Assembly: GCF_014529705.1 (NCBI RefSeq)
Contig: NZ_JAANIH010000030.1
Location: 1 to 64,000 of the forward strand
DNA length: 64,000 nucleotides
From: Bradyrhizobium campsiandrae
Lineage (GTDB): Bacteria > Pseudomonadota > Alphaproteobacteria > Rhizobiales > Xanthobacteraceae
Direction: 5' to 3'
Shown here: positions 1 to 8,523 of the stretch, one piece after another
How positions within the stretch are numbered: position 1 is the stretch's first letter
How the letters are laid out: each line of letters begins with the position of its first letter
Position numbers and translations under genes: made by a program
Notes under the pieces: model-generated
The model's database searches: none
What the model was told of the DNA's origin: nothing
What the model saw: the letters and a program-made list of their open reading frames with translations, nothing else

Positions 1-1126
1 CGCGCAGTTGCGTCACCAGTTCATGCACCTGTCCGATTCCGGTGGCTCCGACGGGATGTCCCTTGGATTCAAGTCCGCCGGACGGATTGACCGGTAGGCG
101 TCCGCCGAGCGAGGTGTCGCCGCGCTCCGAAATGATGCCGCCTTCGCCGAAGTCGCAGAATCCGAGATTCTCGATCTGGATGATCTCGCCCATGGCCGTG
201 GCGTCATGTACCTCGGCGACGGACACGTCGTCCGGGCCGATGCCGGCCTTGTCATAGGCCTTTTTCGCCGCGAGCGCGGTACAGTGCCGCTCCACCGCGG
301 ACGGATCACGATCGCTGCCGGTCTGGATCACCGATGCCAGCACGCGGATCGCCCGTGACTCGTCAAGGCCGAGGCGCTTCAAGCCCACTTTGGTCACAAG
401 GATCGCTGCCGCCGCGCCATCGGATATCGGCGAGCACATCGGCAGTGTCAGAGGATAGGTGATCGGCGGCGCACTAAGCACCTCGTCCACCGAATAGGCA
501 TTGCGAAACTGCGCCAGCGGATTTTCTACCGAGTGCCGGTGGTTCTTCGCCGCCACCGCAGCAAGCTGACGCTGCGTGGTGCCGAACCGCTTCATGTGCT
601 GACGGGAGAATGCTGCGTAGACATCCATGAACACACTATAGGGCTTGTCCGAGGTCGAGCCTTCCGGCACCTCGACACCCTCGCCGAGCGCCAGCAGCCT
701 ATCCCGTATTTCACCATCTCGGCTGACGTCCCAGGCACTGTCAAACGCCTCGAACATCAGTTTACGATCGGTCGAAAACATCTTCTCGGCGCCGAGCGCG
801 AGCGCAACATCACCCTCACCCGCCTTGAGGAAGGTCACGGCAAGGTTGAACGCCGTGCTACCGCTGGCGCAGGCGTTTTCGACATTGACCACGGGAATGC
901 CGCCGATACCCATTTCGCGCAGCAGGATCTCGCCGCGGATCATGTGCTGGCGCTCCATGTGTCCTTGCGACGCATTGGCGAAAAACCCCGCCTCGATGTC
1001 AGCTTTCTGCAATCCCGCATCGCCGAGCGCGGCATCCACCGCACTGCGCGACAGAGTCTTCATATCGGTATCCAGCATGCGCCCAAACGGGGTCATGCCA
1101 ACGCCGACCACATAGATCTCGCTCAT
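1..1126 (-). CDS. Thiolase, SCP-x type (3' end outside the window)
   Basis: The frame is open from the ATG at 1126 to the left edge, so about 375 residues are visible and the last few are missing. It begins MSEIYVVGVGMTPFG, typical of lipid-transfer/SCP-x thiolases. The motif NACASG places the nucleophilic cysteine near residue 86, and GGLESKGHPVGATG near residue 355 carries the conserved histidine; the second catalytic cysteine would lie outside the window. A GGGAGGG stretch precedes the start. The family cleaves 3-ketoacyl-CoA with CoA, the last step of a beta-oxidation turn. The gene lies just downstream of the CoA transferase on the same strand and is probably co-transcribed with it. The substrate is not apparent. 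Contrast with the thiolase-like gene at 23315, which lacks the cysteines. Confidence 0.9.
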   Translation of the reverse strand, partial: MSEIYVVGVGMTPFGRMLDTDMKTLSRSAVDAALGDAGLQKADIEAGFFANASQGHMERQHMIRGEILLREMGIGGIPVVNVENACASGSTAFNLAVTFLKAGEGDVALALGAEKMFSTDRKLMFEAFDSAWDVSRDGEIRDRLLALGEGVEVPEGSTSDKPYSVFMDVYAAFSRQHMKRFGTTQRQLAAVAAKNHRHSVENPLAQFRNAYSVDEVLSAPPITYPLTLPMCSPISDGAAAAILVTKVGLKRLGLDESRAIRVLASVIQTGSDRDPSAVERHCTALAAKKAYDKAGIGPDDVSVAEVHDATAMGEIIQIENLGFCDFGEGGIISERGDTSLGGRLPVNPSGGLESKGHPVGATGIGQVHELVTQLR

Positions 1127-1169
1127 CCCACCCTCCCAGAGGATTATGATCTTCTCTTGTCTCTGCCTG

Positions 1170-2279
1170 TTAGTCCTTCAGCTCCGGCAGCGTGCGCAGG
1201 ACCTGCTCGGTATGCTCGCCAAGGCCCGGCACACCGGAACGCGGACCAGGATGTTCGCCGGAGAAAATCAGCGGCTGCGCCACGTGATAGCGTCGCTCGC
1301 CATTGCCCTCCGCCACCTCGCGGAATAGCCCGCGCGCACGGAAGTGTGGATCGGCGGTCACCTCGCTCAACGAGTTCACCGGCCCCCACGGAATCCCAGC
1401 GGCGTCCAGCCTCTCCGCCCAATCGGCGCGATCGCGCGTCGCCAGCGCGCCAGCGACTTTGCTTCGCAACGCATCGCCGCGCGCGACCCGCTCGCCACGA
1501 TTGAAGCCCGCCGCATCAGGCATGCCGAGCAGCTCGCACAGCGGCCGCCAGAACCAGTCTTCGTGAGCGATCGACAGTGTGAGAAGACGACCGTCGGCAC
1601 ACTTGAAGACGCCATAGGCCGGCTCGGCGCCGATGTCAGCGAGCGGCGCGCCGTTCATCACTGGACCGAGCATCACCGACATCCAAGACACCAGGCCATC
1701 CGTCATCGAGACATCGACGTATTTGCCTTTTTCTGTACGTGCCCGCTCGAACAGTGCCGCCAGCGTGCCGACCACAGCGAACATGCCGGAGGACAGATCG
1801 CCGATCGCGATGCTTCCCGGGTCTTCTACCGAACCCTGCTCGGCGTGGCGAAAGAGAAACCCGGCGAGCGCCTGATAGGAAATGTCGTGGGCTGGGCGAT
1901 CGCGATACGGCCCATCCTGCCCAAAGCCGGAGATCGAGACATAGACAAGGCCTGGATTGAGCTGCGCCATTGCTTCATGGCCGAACCCGAGGCGCGCCAT
2001 GGTGCCCGGACGAAATCCTTCCATCAGCACGTCGGCGGAAGCCACCAGCCTGCGCAGGTTCAGCTTGCCTTCGGCACTCTTGAGATCCAGCGCCACCGAC
2101 TGCTTGCCGCGATTGAGCGCGCCATGAAAGGCCGGAAACTGCCGTGCAGGGTCGCCCGCCCCCGGCCGCTCCACCAGGATCACCTCCGCGCCCAGGTCAC
2201 TCAGCAACAAGGTTGCGTACGGCCCCGGATACTGTTCGGCCAGACTGATCACCCGAATTCCAGCGAGGGGAAGGCTCAT
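1170..2279 (-). CDS. CaiB/BaiF family CoA transferase
   Basis: This 369-residue protein begins MSLPLAGIRVISLAEQ and has the class III CoA-transferase layout. The N-terminal nucleotide-like fold contains LLSDLGAEVILVERPG, followed by GFRPGTMARLGFG, SGFGQDGPY, and a conserved His-Asp pair (residues 131-132, AHDISYQALAG) where the family carries its catalytic aspartate. Members move CoA between carboxylic acids or racemise 2-methylacyl-CoA. The frame stays open to 2354, but homology starts at the ATG at 2279, so the upstream 25 codons are not counted. It lies between the thiolase (same strand, 43 bp away) and a divergent crotonase gene, which suggests activation or racemisation of a branched acid before beta-oxidation. 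The exact substrate is unknown. Confidence 0.87.
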   Translation of the reverse strand: MSLPLAGIRVISLAEQYPGPYATLLLSDLGAEVILVERPGAGDPARQFPAFHGALNRGKQSVALDLKSAEGKLNLRRLVASADVLMEGFRPGTMARLGFGHEAMAQLNPGLVYVSISGFGQDGPYRDRPAHDISYQALAGFLFRHAEQGSVEDPGSIAIGDLSSGMFAVVGTLAALFERARTEKGKYVDVSMTDGLVSWMSVMLGPVMNGAPLADIGAEPAYGVFKCADGRLLTLSIAHEDWFWRPLCELLGMPDAAGFNRGERVARGDALRSKVAGALATRDRADWAERLDAAGIPWGPVNSLSEVTADPHFRARGLFREVAEGNGERRYHVAQPLIFSGEHPGPRSGVPGLGEHTEQVLRTLPELKD

Positions 2280-2386
2280 CTCATGCTCACTTATGGCAGT
2301 GACCCGGCTTGCATTAGTCCCTCCAGTCTGTAACATAACCCGGGAAATAATCAACTAACTTCAAAGTCAATTAAGAGGGAAGCGCG

Positions 2387-3166
2387 GTGGAATCGGTGAT
2401 TTCTGAAATTCGGGGCGGCGCGATGTGGATCACGCTGAACCGGCCGGATGCACTCAATGCCATCACTCCCGCAGTGGTTTCGGGCATCAACGCGGCGCTC
2501 GACAAGGCTCAGCTGTCGGACGTCCGCGCAGTGGTGCTGACCGGAACGGGGCGCGCGTTCTGCGCCGGCGCTGACCTCAAATTCGTACGCGGCGAAGCGG
2601 GAGACGACGAAACGGCGCTGAGTCGCTTTCTCGATACTGTTCTCCTCGTCATGAACCGGCTCGAGACGTTTCCCATGCCGGTCATTGCGTCGCTGAACGG
2701 ATTGACGTTGGCCGGCGGCCTGGAACTGATGCTGTGCTGCGATCTCGTTGTCGCGGCGCGCGCGGCCAAGCTCGGCGACGCGCATGCAAACTATGGTCTC
2801 TTGCCTGGCGGCGGCAGCTCGGTGCGACTGCCGCGCAAGATCGGCTCGACCCGCGCAAAATATCTGCTCTACACCGGCGAGTTCGTGCCAGCCGAACAGC
2901 TTGTCGCCGCCGGACTGGTCAACGAGGTCGTCGATGACGATAAGCTGATCCCGACGACCCAAGCGCTGGTCGCCAAGCTCGTCAACAAGAGTCCGCTCGT
3001 GCTTCGTCGCATGAAGGCCCTGGTCGATGATGGCCTGGAGCAACCTTCCGCAATAGCATTGCGACAAGAACTTCTCGCCAGCGAAGTCCACGCCCGCAGC
3101 CACGACCTGAAGGAGGGACTTGCCGCATTTGAGGAAAAACGCAAACCACGCTTCACCGGCAAATAG
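2387..3166 (+). CDS. Enoyl-CoA hydratase/isomerase (crotonase) family protein
   Basis: This 259-residue crotonase starts at a GTG behind AAGAGGGAAG. The oxyanion-hole segment GRAFCAGADLKF is present near residue 60, and GGLELMLCCDLVV near residue 110 keeps the first acid (Glu of GGxEL). The second acid, normally in a QPEIxLG-type segment, is absent: the aligned stretch reads DAHANYGLLPGGG, with His where Glu is expected. A standard hydratase uses both glutamates, so an isomerase, hydrolase or decarboxylase-like role is as likely as hydration. It is divergent from the CaiB gene (108 bp between starts) and 35 bp upstream of the PaaK-like gene, with which it probably forms a two-gene operon. Confidence 0.87.
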   Translation: MESVISEIRGGAMWITLNRPDALNAITPAVVSGINAALDKAQLSDVRAVVLTGTGRAFCAGADLKFVRGEAGDDETALSRFLDTVLLVMNRLETFPMPVIASLNGLTLAGGLELMLCCDLVVAARAAKLGDAHANYGLLPGGGSSVRLPRKIGSTRAKYLLYTGEFVPAEQLVAAGLVNEVVDDDKLIPTTQALVAKLVNKSPLVLRRMKALVDDGLEQPSAIALRQELLASEVHARSHDLKEGLAAFEEKRKPRFTGK

Positions 3167-3201
3167 GAAAAGCAAGCCGGGAACGCAAAGAGGAGGCGGT
3201 A

Positions 3202-4422
3202 ATGAGCCAGGACACCCGCTTCACACGCCTGCAGCGGATTCAACATGCCGCCTACCAGCTTGCACCCACTATCCGGGAGATATTCGATCGTGCAGGCCTT
3301 GCTCCGGCCGACCTAAAAACCCTGGACGATCTGTCGCGGCTGCCCGTATTCAAGAAGGAGGCACTGGTCGACCTGCAGCGCCGACGGCCACCATTCGGCG
3401 GGTTTCTCGCTGCGAAGGACCAAGATATCGTCCGCATCTTTGTCTCACCCGGCCCCATCAACGAACCTCAACTGGCGCACGATCGCGACGGCTGTGGCTT
3501 CGGTACGGCCTTTGCTGCTGCCGGCCTTGGCCCCGGCGATCGAGTGCTCAATACCTGGTCCTATCATCTCGTACCGGCCGGCCTTCTGCTCGACGAGGGA
3601 CTGCGCTCCGTCGGCGCGACGGTGATTCCAGCGGGCACGGGCGGCAGCGAATTGCAGGCGAAGCTGGCAATCGACCTTGGCGTGACCTGCATCTGCGCCT
3701 CGACAGCCTTCTTTATCACGCTTGCAGAAGCCGTCGAGGCGATGGGTCACTCGCTCCCCGGAGGCTGGAAGGTCAAAACTGCGTTGCTCGGCGGCGAACT
3801 CGGCGACTGGCTCGGCAAGCGCCGCCGCCTGGAAGCCAGGTACGGCATCCGGACCTTCGCAGTCTATGCGACAGCGGACTTCGGCGTGATCGGCTTCGAA
3901 AATGGAGCGCAGGACGGCGGCTACGAGATCCATCAGGATCGTATCGTACAGATCTGCGACCCGACGACGGGGGTCCCGCTCCCGCAGGGCGAGCCTGGCG
4001 AGATCGTGGTCACCACGCTGACGCCGGGCTGGCCGCTGATCCGGTTCGGGACCGGCGATGTCGCCGCCGCCACGGCAACGAATGCTGACGGCACGGTGCG
4101 GCGGATCGGTATGCTGCAAGGACGCGTCGGCCATGCGGTGAAGGCACGCGAGATCTTCATCTATCCCCGCCAGCTCGAAGACCTCGCAATTGCCGTTCCA
4201 GGAATCGGCCGCGCGCAAGCAATCGTCACGCGCCCGCAACTGCGGGAAGAAATCACGGTGCGGCTTTCGCTGCTGCCGGACGCGGACCGCGACGCCGTCC
4301 TGGCTGCGGTGCCGGCCCGCTTCAACGCGCTGTCGCGCCTGAAGGCCGATCGTATCGAGGTGGTTGGTACGGATGAGTTGCCGGCTGAGGCTCCATTCGT
4401 GGTCGACCGGAAGGACGGATAA
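3202..4422 (+). CDS. Phenylacetate-CoA ligase (PaaK)-like protein, degenerate ATP loop
   Basis: The 406-residue product has the PaaK layout: an N-terminal helical start (FTRLQRIQHAAYQLAPTIRE, LDDLSRLPVFKKEAL), a central adenylate-forming core, the hinge-like LIRFGTGDVAA near residue 285, and a C-terminal lid domain. The phosphate-binding loop that reads SSGTTGKP in active ligases reads SPGPINEPQ here, and no GKxxR-type catalytic lysine is clear at the end (VVDRKDG). It is somewhat shorter than typical PaaK (about 430-440). Ribosome binding is at AGAGGAGGCGG. It follows the crotonase gene on the same strand. It may bind acyl substrates without adenylating them, or use an altered mechanism; that is inference. 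Confidence 0.75.
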   Translation: MSQDTRFTRLQRIQHAAYQLAPTIREIFDRAGLAPADLKTLDDLSRLPVFKKEALVDLQRRRPPFGGFLAAKDQDIVRIFVSPGPINEPQLAHDRDGCGFGTAFAAAGLGPGDRVLNTWSYHLVPAGLLLDEGLRSVGATVIPAGTGGSELQAKLAIDLGVTCICASTAFFITLAEAVEAMGHSLPGGWKVKTALLGGELGDWLGKRRRLEARYGIRTFAVYATADFGVIGFENGAQDGGYEIHQDRIVQICDPTTGVPLPQGEPGEIVVTTLTPGWPLIRFGTGDVAAATATNADGTVRRIGMLQGRVGHAVKAREIFIYPRQLEDLAIAVPGIGRAQAIVTRPQLREEITVRLSLLPDADRDAVLAAVPARFNALSRLKADRIEVVGTDELPAEAPFVVDRKDG

Positions 4423-4449
4423 CCCCGCAAGGCAACAGCACGCAGCGCC

Positions 4450-5241
4450 TCAGCCGAGCCACCGCTTACGACGTCGGTAATGCTTGATATCGCGATAGCT
4501 CTTGCGCTCGCCTTTGAGGTCAAGTCCGAGATAGAACTCCCGCACGTCCTCGTTGTTGCGCAGCTCTTCTGCGGCGCCTTCGAGGACGATGCGCCCATTC
4601 TCCATGACGTAACCATAGTCGGCGATCTCAAGTGCAACCCGCGTGTTCTGCTCGACGATCAGAAGCGTGGTTCCGCTTGCCTTGAGGTCCTTCAGCAACT
4701 CGAAGACCTCGTCGATCATCAGCGGCGCAAGACCAAGCGATGGCTCATCGATCATGATCAGCTTTGGATTGGCCATCATCGCGCGTCCAATCACGACCAT
4801 CTGCTGTTCGCCGCCGGACAGATAGCCGGTTATGCGATCCTTGAGCGCCGCAAGCCGACGGATGCGATCGTAAACACTATCGAGGCGCTTGCGCACGTCG
4901 CGCCCCGACGATTCCATGTGGCCGCCGACCAGCAGATTCTGCTCAACGGTCAGATGGCGCAACACGCGGCGGCCCTCCATCACGTGGATGATGCCGCTTC
5001 GAACGACTTCGGTCGGATCCGCCTTGTCGATCCTCTTGCCGTCGAAATTGATGTTGCCGGAGGTCACCCGGCCATCCTCGACGCGTATGATGCCGGAAAT
5101 CGCCTTCAGGGTCGTGGACTTGCCGGCGCCGTTGCCGCCGAGCAGCGCAACGCACTTGCCATCCGGCACGGCGAGCGAGATGCCCTTCACCGCCAGGATG
5201 ACATCGCTGTAGATGACTTCAACGTTGTTCAGTTCGAGCAA
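4450..5241 (-). CDS. Branched-chain-type ABC transporter ATP-binding protein (LivF-like)
   Basis: The 263-residue protein has Walker A GGNGAGKST near residue 35, the signature SGGEQQMVVIGRAMM near 145 and Walker B LIMIDEPSLGLAP, in the compact arrangement of LivF subunits of the HAAT uptake family. It powers import together with the LivG-like, LivH/LivM-like and binding proteins encoded just upstream on the same strand (last gene of the 11308-4450 operon). The C-terminal tail DIKHYRRRKRWL is shared almost exactly with the second LivF at 31830-32648, indicating that the two cassettes are paralogous. In this cluster the ligand is probably an aromatic or aliphatic carboxylate rather than an amino acid; that is inferred from the neighbours. 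Confidence 0.9.
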   Translation of the reverse strand: MLELNNVEVIYSDVILAVKGISLAVPDGKCVALLGGNGAGKSTTLKAISGIIRVEDGRVTSGNINFDGKRIDKADPTEVVRSGIIHVMEGRRVLRHLTVEQNLLVGGHMESSGRDVRKRLDSVYDRIRRLAALKDRITGYLSGGEQQMVVIGRAMMANPKLIMIDEPSLGLAPLMIDEVFELLKDLKASGTTLLIVEQNTRVALEIADYGYVMENGRIVLEGAAEELRNNEDVREFYLGLDLKGERKSYRDIKHYRRRKRWLG

Positions 5242-5301
5242 AACGCAAGCCTCCCGAGGGGATCCGACCGGGCCCGCTGGACCCGGCCGGATGGCGTTAC
5301 T

Positions 5302-6531
5302 TCACCACTTGTTAATGGACGGCACCGGCACGCCCGCCGCGGCCTCCATGTACTTGCCGTCCTTGATGGTGGCGATGCTCGCGACCAGCCCCTGCGTCGG
5401 GAACGGCCCCTCGTTTGAGAACTTCGTGTTGCCGAGAATCTTGAAGGTATCGTCCGCCGAGATCGTCGTCGACAGAAGCGCCTCGCGGATCGCTTCGCCG
5501 GTGATCTTGTCCGGACCGACCTTCTTGGCTGCAGCTTCGATGGCCCGCATCGCGATCAACGCCTGACCAAGACCCTGCACGGCAGAAACCGTCCACTTCG
5601 CCTTGAGGCCGTACTTGCTCTGAAGCATTTCGAAAAACTCACGCCCCGGCGTCTTTGCGTCAGTGGGCGCGGCCATCGCATAGACCTCATAATCGCCCTC
5701 CATCTGCTTGACGTCGCCGATCGCGCGGCCGGATTCCGCCAACCCGTTGTGCGAGCTCATGATAATCGGCACCTGCTTGCCTAGCGACTGCAGCGCCCGC
5801 TTGGTGGCGACCACGGCGGCCGTGTTCGTCATAATCATGATCACCTCAGCTCCCTTGCGGGTCACGCGGTTGACTTGGGTGGTGAGGTCGGTCGGCTGCA
5901 CTTCCGTGAACACAACCTCGACGACCTCGACCTTGTCGGGATTGTCGGCCGCATAGCGCTGGACGCCCTTGTGCTGATCGACATAGGCGGGCGAAGCTTC
6001 CGACGAAATGATCGCGACCTTCAGCGGCCCGCTGCCACCGCGCTTCTGACGTAACCAGTCGAAGAACGCCGCGGCTTCGTGGCTGTAGGTCGGACGCTGG
6101 TTGAAGATCCACGGATCGGGCTTCCAGGCAAAACCATACGCGGCAGTCGACATTACCATCGGGATCTTGTCGGACGGCAGCCGCCCCTGAAGCGCGGCGA
6201 CGTCGGGTCCGCCGACCCCGAGCACGATGATCGGGTTGAGCTCGGCCTTGATGCCGGGCCACAGGCTCGCCACCTGCGCCGCATCATAACGATGATCGTA
6301 ATCCTTGATACCGAGCTTGACGCCGATCTTCTTGCCGACTTCGGCATTCCACCAGTCGATGACCGGCCGGCGCGCACCGATCAAGTCTTTCATCACGTCC
6401 GCATAGGGACCGGTGAAATCGGCAAGCGACGCCACATTGTAGGTAGTCTGGGCACTGGCCGGCGCCGAGATCGTCAGCAAACCGAGCGCGGCGGCCGCCC
6501 CGGCGATCTTGATATGCTTCGAAATTGTCAT
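5302..6531 (-). CDS. Periplasmic substrate-binding protein of a Liv-type ABC transporter
   Basis: The product has 409 residues from the ATG at 6531, behind GGGAGGAACTGAAAAG. It begins with a Sec signal peptide (MTISKHIKIAGAAAALGLL, cleavage probably after APASAQ). The mature part starts TTYNVASLADFTGPYADVMK, the ligand-sensing start of type I periplasmic binding proteins of the Peripla_BP_6 class. It would capture the substrate and deliver it to the LivH/LivM pore encoded upstream. It is not close to the tandem binding proteins of the second cassette (29190-31788), so the two transporters probably differ in ligand. Confidence 0.88.
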   Translation of the reverse strand: MTISKHIKIAGAAAALGLLTISAPASAQTTYNVASLADFTGPYADVMKDLIGARRPVIDWWNAEVGKKIGVKLGIKDYDHRYDAAQVASLWPGIKAELNPIIVLGVGGPDVAALQGRLPSDKIPMVMSTAAYGFAWKPDPWIFNQRPTYSHEAAAFFDWLRQKRGGSGPLKVAIISSEASPAYVDQHKGVQRYAADNPDKVEVVEVVFTEVQPTDLTTQVNRVTRKGAEVIMIMTNTAAVVATKRALQSLGKQVPIIMSSHNGLAESGRAIGDVKQMEGDYEVYAMAAPTDAKTPGREFFEMLQSKYGLKAKWTVSAVQGLGQALIAMRAIEAAAKKVGPDKITGEAIREALLSTTISADDTFKILGNTKFSNEGPFPTQGLVASIATIKDGKYMEAAAGVPVPSINKW

Positions 6532-6582
6532 CTTTTCAGTTCCTCCCATGAATGTTCTCAAAACTCCGATCGGCCCTGGCCT

Positions 6583-7635
6583 TCAATAGGGAAACGGCCA
6601 AAGGCGATAGGATCGTTTCAGGATATTCCAGCGGTGCATCAACCCGCGCGGCTCGAAAATCAGAAACGCGGCGATGATCCCGCCGAGAAACACATTCATC
6701 AGCGCGAATACCACGTCGCCACCAAGCGAGGGAAATTCCGCAACGATGCTGGGACCAAGTGTAACGAAGCTTTCCTGAATTGCCTTGATGACGAAGACGC
6801 CGACCAATGCTCCGGTGATCGAGCCAAGGCCTCCGACAATGACCATGGCGATGAACCAGATCGAATGGAACAGCGTGAACTGATCAACGGCGACGAAACG
6901 CACGTAGTAAGCCCACAGCGCCCCGCCGATCCCCGCGTAGAACGCGCCGATCAGGAAGGCGGTTGCCTTGGTCCGCACGACGTTGATTCCCATCAACCCG
7001 GAAGCAACGTCGTCATCACAGACTGCGACGAAGGCGCGCCCGTGCCGGCTGCGCACAATGCCGTAGGCGCCGAGCACCATCGCCGCGGTCGCAGCCAGAC
7101 AGAGATAGTAGATCGAGGTCTCACTGACGAAACTGAAGCCGAAGATCTGCGCCGGTTCCAGCGTCAGACCGTTCGATCCGCCGAACCATGACTGCGGCAG
7201 ATTGAGAATGAGGAAATGAAACAAGGACTGCGCCGCGATGGTGGTGAGTGCAAGGTAAAAGCCCTTGATGCGAACCGCCGACAGGCCAAAGATGAACCCG
7301 AATACGGCGGCGGCACAGCCTCCAAGCGGAATACTGAGCCAGAACGGCAAGTTGAATTTGATGGCCAGCGCGCCGGTAGCGTAGGCGCCGACCCCCATGA
7401 AGGCAGCCTGGCCGAGATTGATCTGACCCGCATAGCCCATGTTGATCTGCAGGCCGACCACGACAACGGCCATGATCAGCATATTGGTCGAGATGGCGAC
7501 GAGGCGCGGCCCCAGGACGTGGGGCAGAACGACCAGCGCGATGAGAAACAGAACGAGCGCGACCCATTGCCCGCGAGTGCGGATCAAGGCCTGATCGCGT
7601 TCGAAACTGGTGGCGAATACGCCTGCCGGATCCAT
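6583..7635 (-). CDS. ABC transporter permease (LivM-like)
   Basis: This 350-residue membrane protein has about nine hydrophobic segments. The conserved LivM run MGYAGQINLGQAAFMGVGAY lies near residue 70, and the EAA-like cytoplasmic segment GLGSITGALVGVFVIKAIQE lies near residue 270. It forms the translocation pore with the LivH-like subunit. The gene begins 3 bp after the LivH stop and is followed by the binding-protein gene after 51 bp. Sequence and position both support the call; the substrate cannot be read from it. Confidence 0.9.
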   Translation of the reverse strand: MDPAGVFATSFERDQALIRTRGQWVALVLFLIALVVLPHVLGPRLVAISTNMLIMAVVVVGLQINMGYAGQINLGQAAFMGVGAYATGALAIKFNLPFWLSIPLGGCAAAVFGFIFGLSAVRIKGFYLALTTIAAQSLFHFLILNLPQSWFGGSNGLTLEPAQIFGFSFVSETSIYYLCLAATAAMVLGAYGIVRSRHGRAFVAVCDDDVASGLMGINVVRTKATAFLIGAFYAGIGGALWAYYVRFVAVDQFTLFHSIWFIAMVIVGGLGSITGALVGVFVIKAIQESFVTLGPSIVAEFPSLGGDVVFALMNVFLGGIIAAFLIFEPRGLMHRWNILKRSYRLWPFPY

Positions 7636-7638
7636 CGG

Positions 7639-8523
7639 TCAGACCCTTTCGATGGTCTTCCAGCCGAACATCCCGGTCGGCCGAATAAAGAGAATGAGCA
7701 GCATGATGATGAACGGGAACACGGTGCCGATCGCACCGCCCACGATCGGATCAAGATAGGCAGTCACGAGCCCCTGAATAATGCCGACGATAAGGCCGGC
7801 CAGCAGAACCCCGGCGATCGCCTCGAAACCCGCCAGCAGCGCCACCGGCAACGCCGCAAGGCCGATGTCGGAGGCAAGAAAGTTCAGCGACTTTCCGCTA
7901 AGGAAGATGATGGCGCCGAGCGTCGACAGTACGGCGCCGAGAATCCACGCAAACGCGATAGAGCGCTTCACTGAAATTCCCATCGACAATGCCACCTGAT
8001 GATCTTCGGCCACCGCTGTCATGCGCAACCCGGCCCGCGTGCGGTTGAAAAACCACGACAGGCCGAAGCCGACGATGACCGTGATTGCGCCGCCGATGAG
8101 AAGCGAGCGGGGGATGAGAATCTCCCCGATGATCACCGGCTGAAGCGGAAAGATGATTGGGAACGAGCGCACCTGCGGGCCGAACAGCACGAGGATTAAG
8201 CCGCGGATCAGGATCAACAGTCCGATGGTGACCATGACCATGGCAAATACCGATTCACCGGCAAGGCGGGAAAAGAACACCCGCTCGACCAGGAGTCCGA
8301 ACAGCGCCGCCGCAACGAACGCGAGCGGAATGCCGATCGAGAGTGGCAGGCCCAGCGAGGCGACCATCCACCAGACGATGAAGCCGCCGAACACGACAAG
8401 TTCGCCTTGAGCGAAATTGAAGACTTTCGACGCTCGATAGATGACCACGAATCCCATGGCGATGAGGGCGTAGAGCAGTCCAACCAGCGCGCCGTTGATG
8501 AAATAGTTGACGAAATCGATCAT
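7639..8523 (-). CDS. ABC transporter permease (LivH-like)
   Basis: The 294-residue polytopic protein starts MIDFVNYFINGALVGLLYAL and contains the LivH segment VFNFAQGELVVFGGF near residue 35 and the coupling segment LPVALLAGFEAIAGVLLAGL near 230. Its start overlaps the stop of the acyl-CoA ligase gene by 4 bp, so translation is coupled to it. It pairs with the LivM-like subunit encoded 3 bp downstream. Membrane location and role in uptake follow from the family. Confidence 0.9.
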   Translation of the reverse strand: MIDFVNYFINGALVGLLYALIAMGFVVIYRASKVFNFAQGELVVFGGFIVWWMVASLGLPLSIGIPLAFVAAALFGLLVERVFFSRLAGESVFAMVMVTIGLLILIRGLILVLFGPQVRSFPIIFPLQPVIIGEILIPRSLLIGGAITVIVGFGLSWFFNRTRAGLRMTAVAEDHQVALSMGISVKRSIAFAWILGAVLSTLGAIIFLSGKSLNFLASDIGLAALPVALLAGFEAIAGVLLAGLIVGIIQGLVTAYLDPIVGGAIGTVFPFIIMLLILFIRPTGMFGWKTIERV

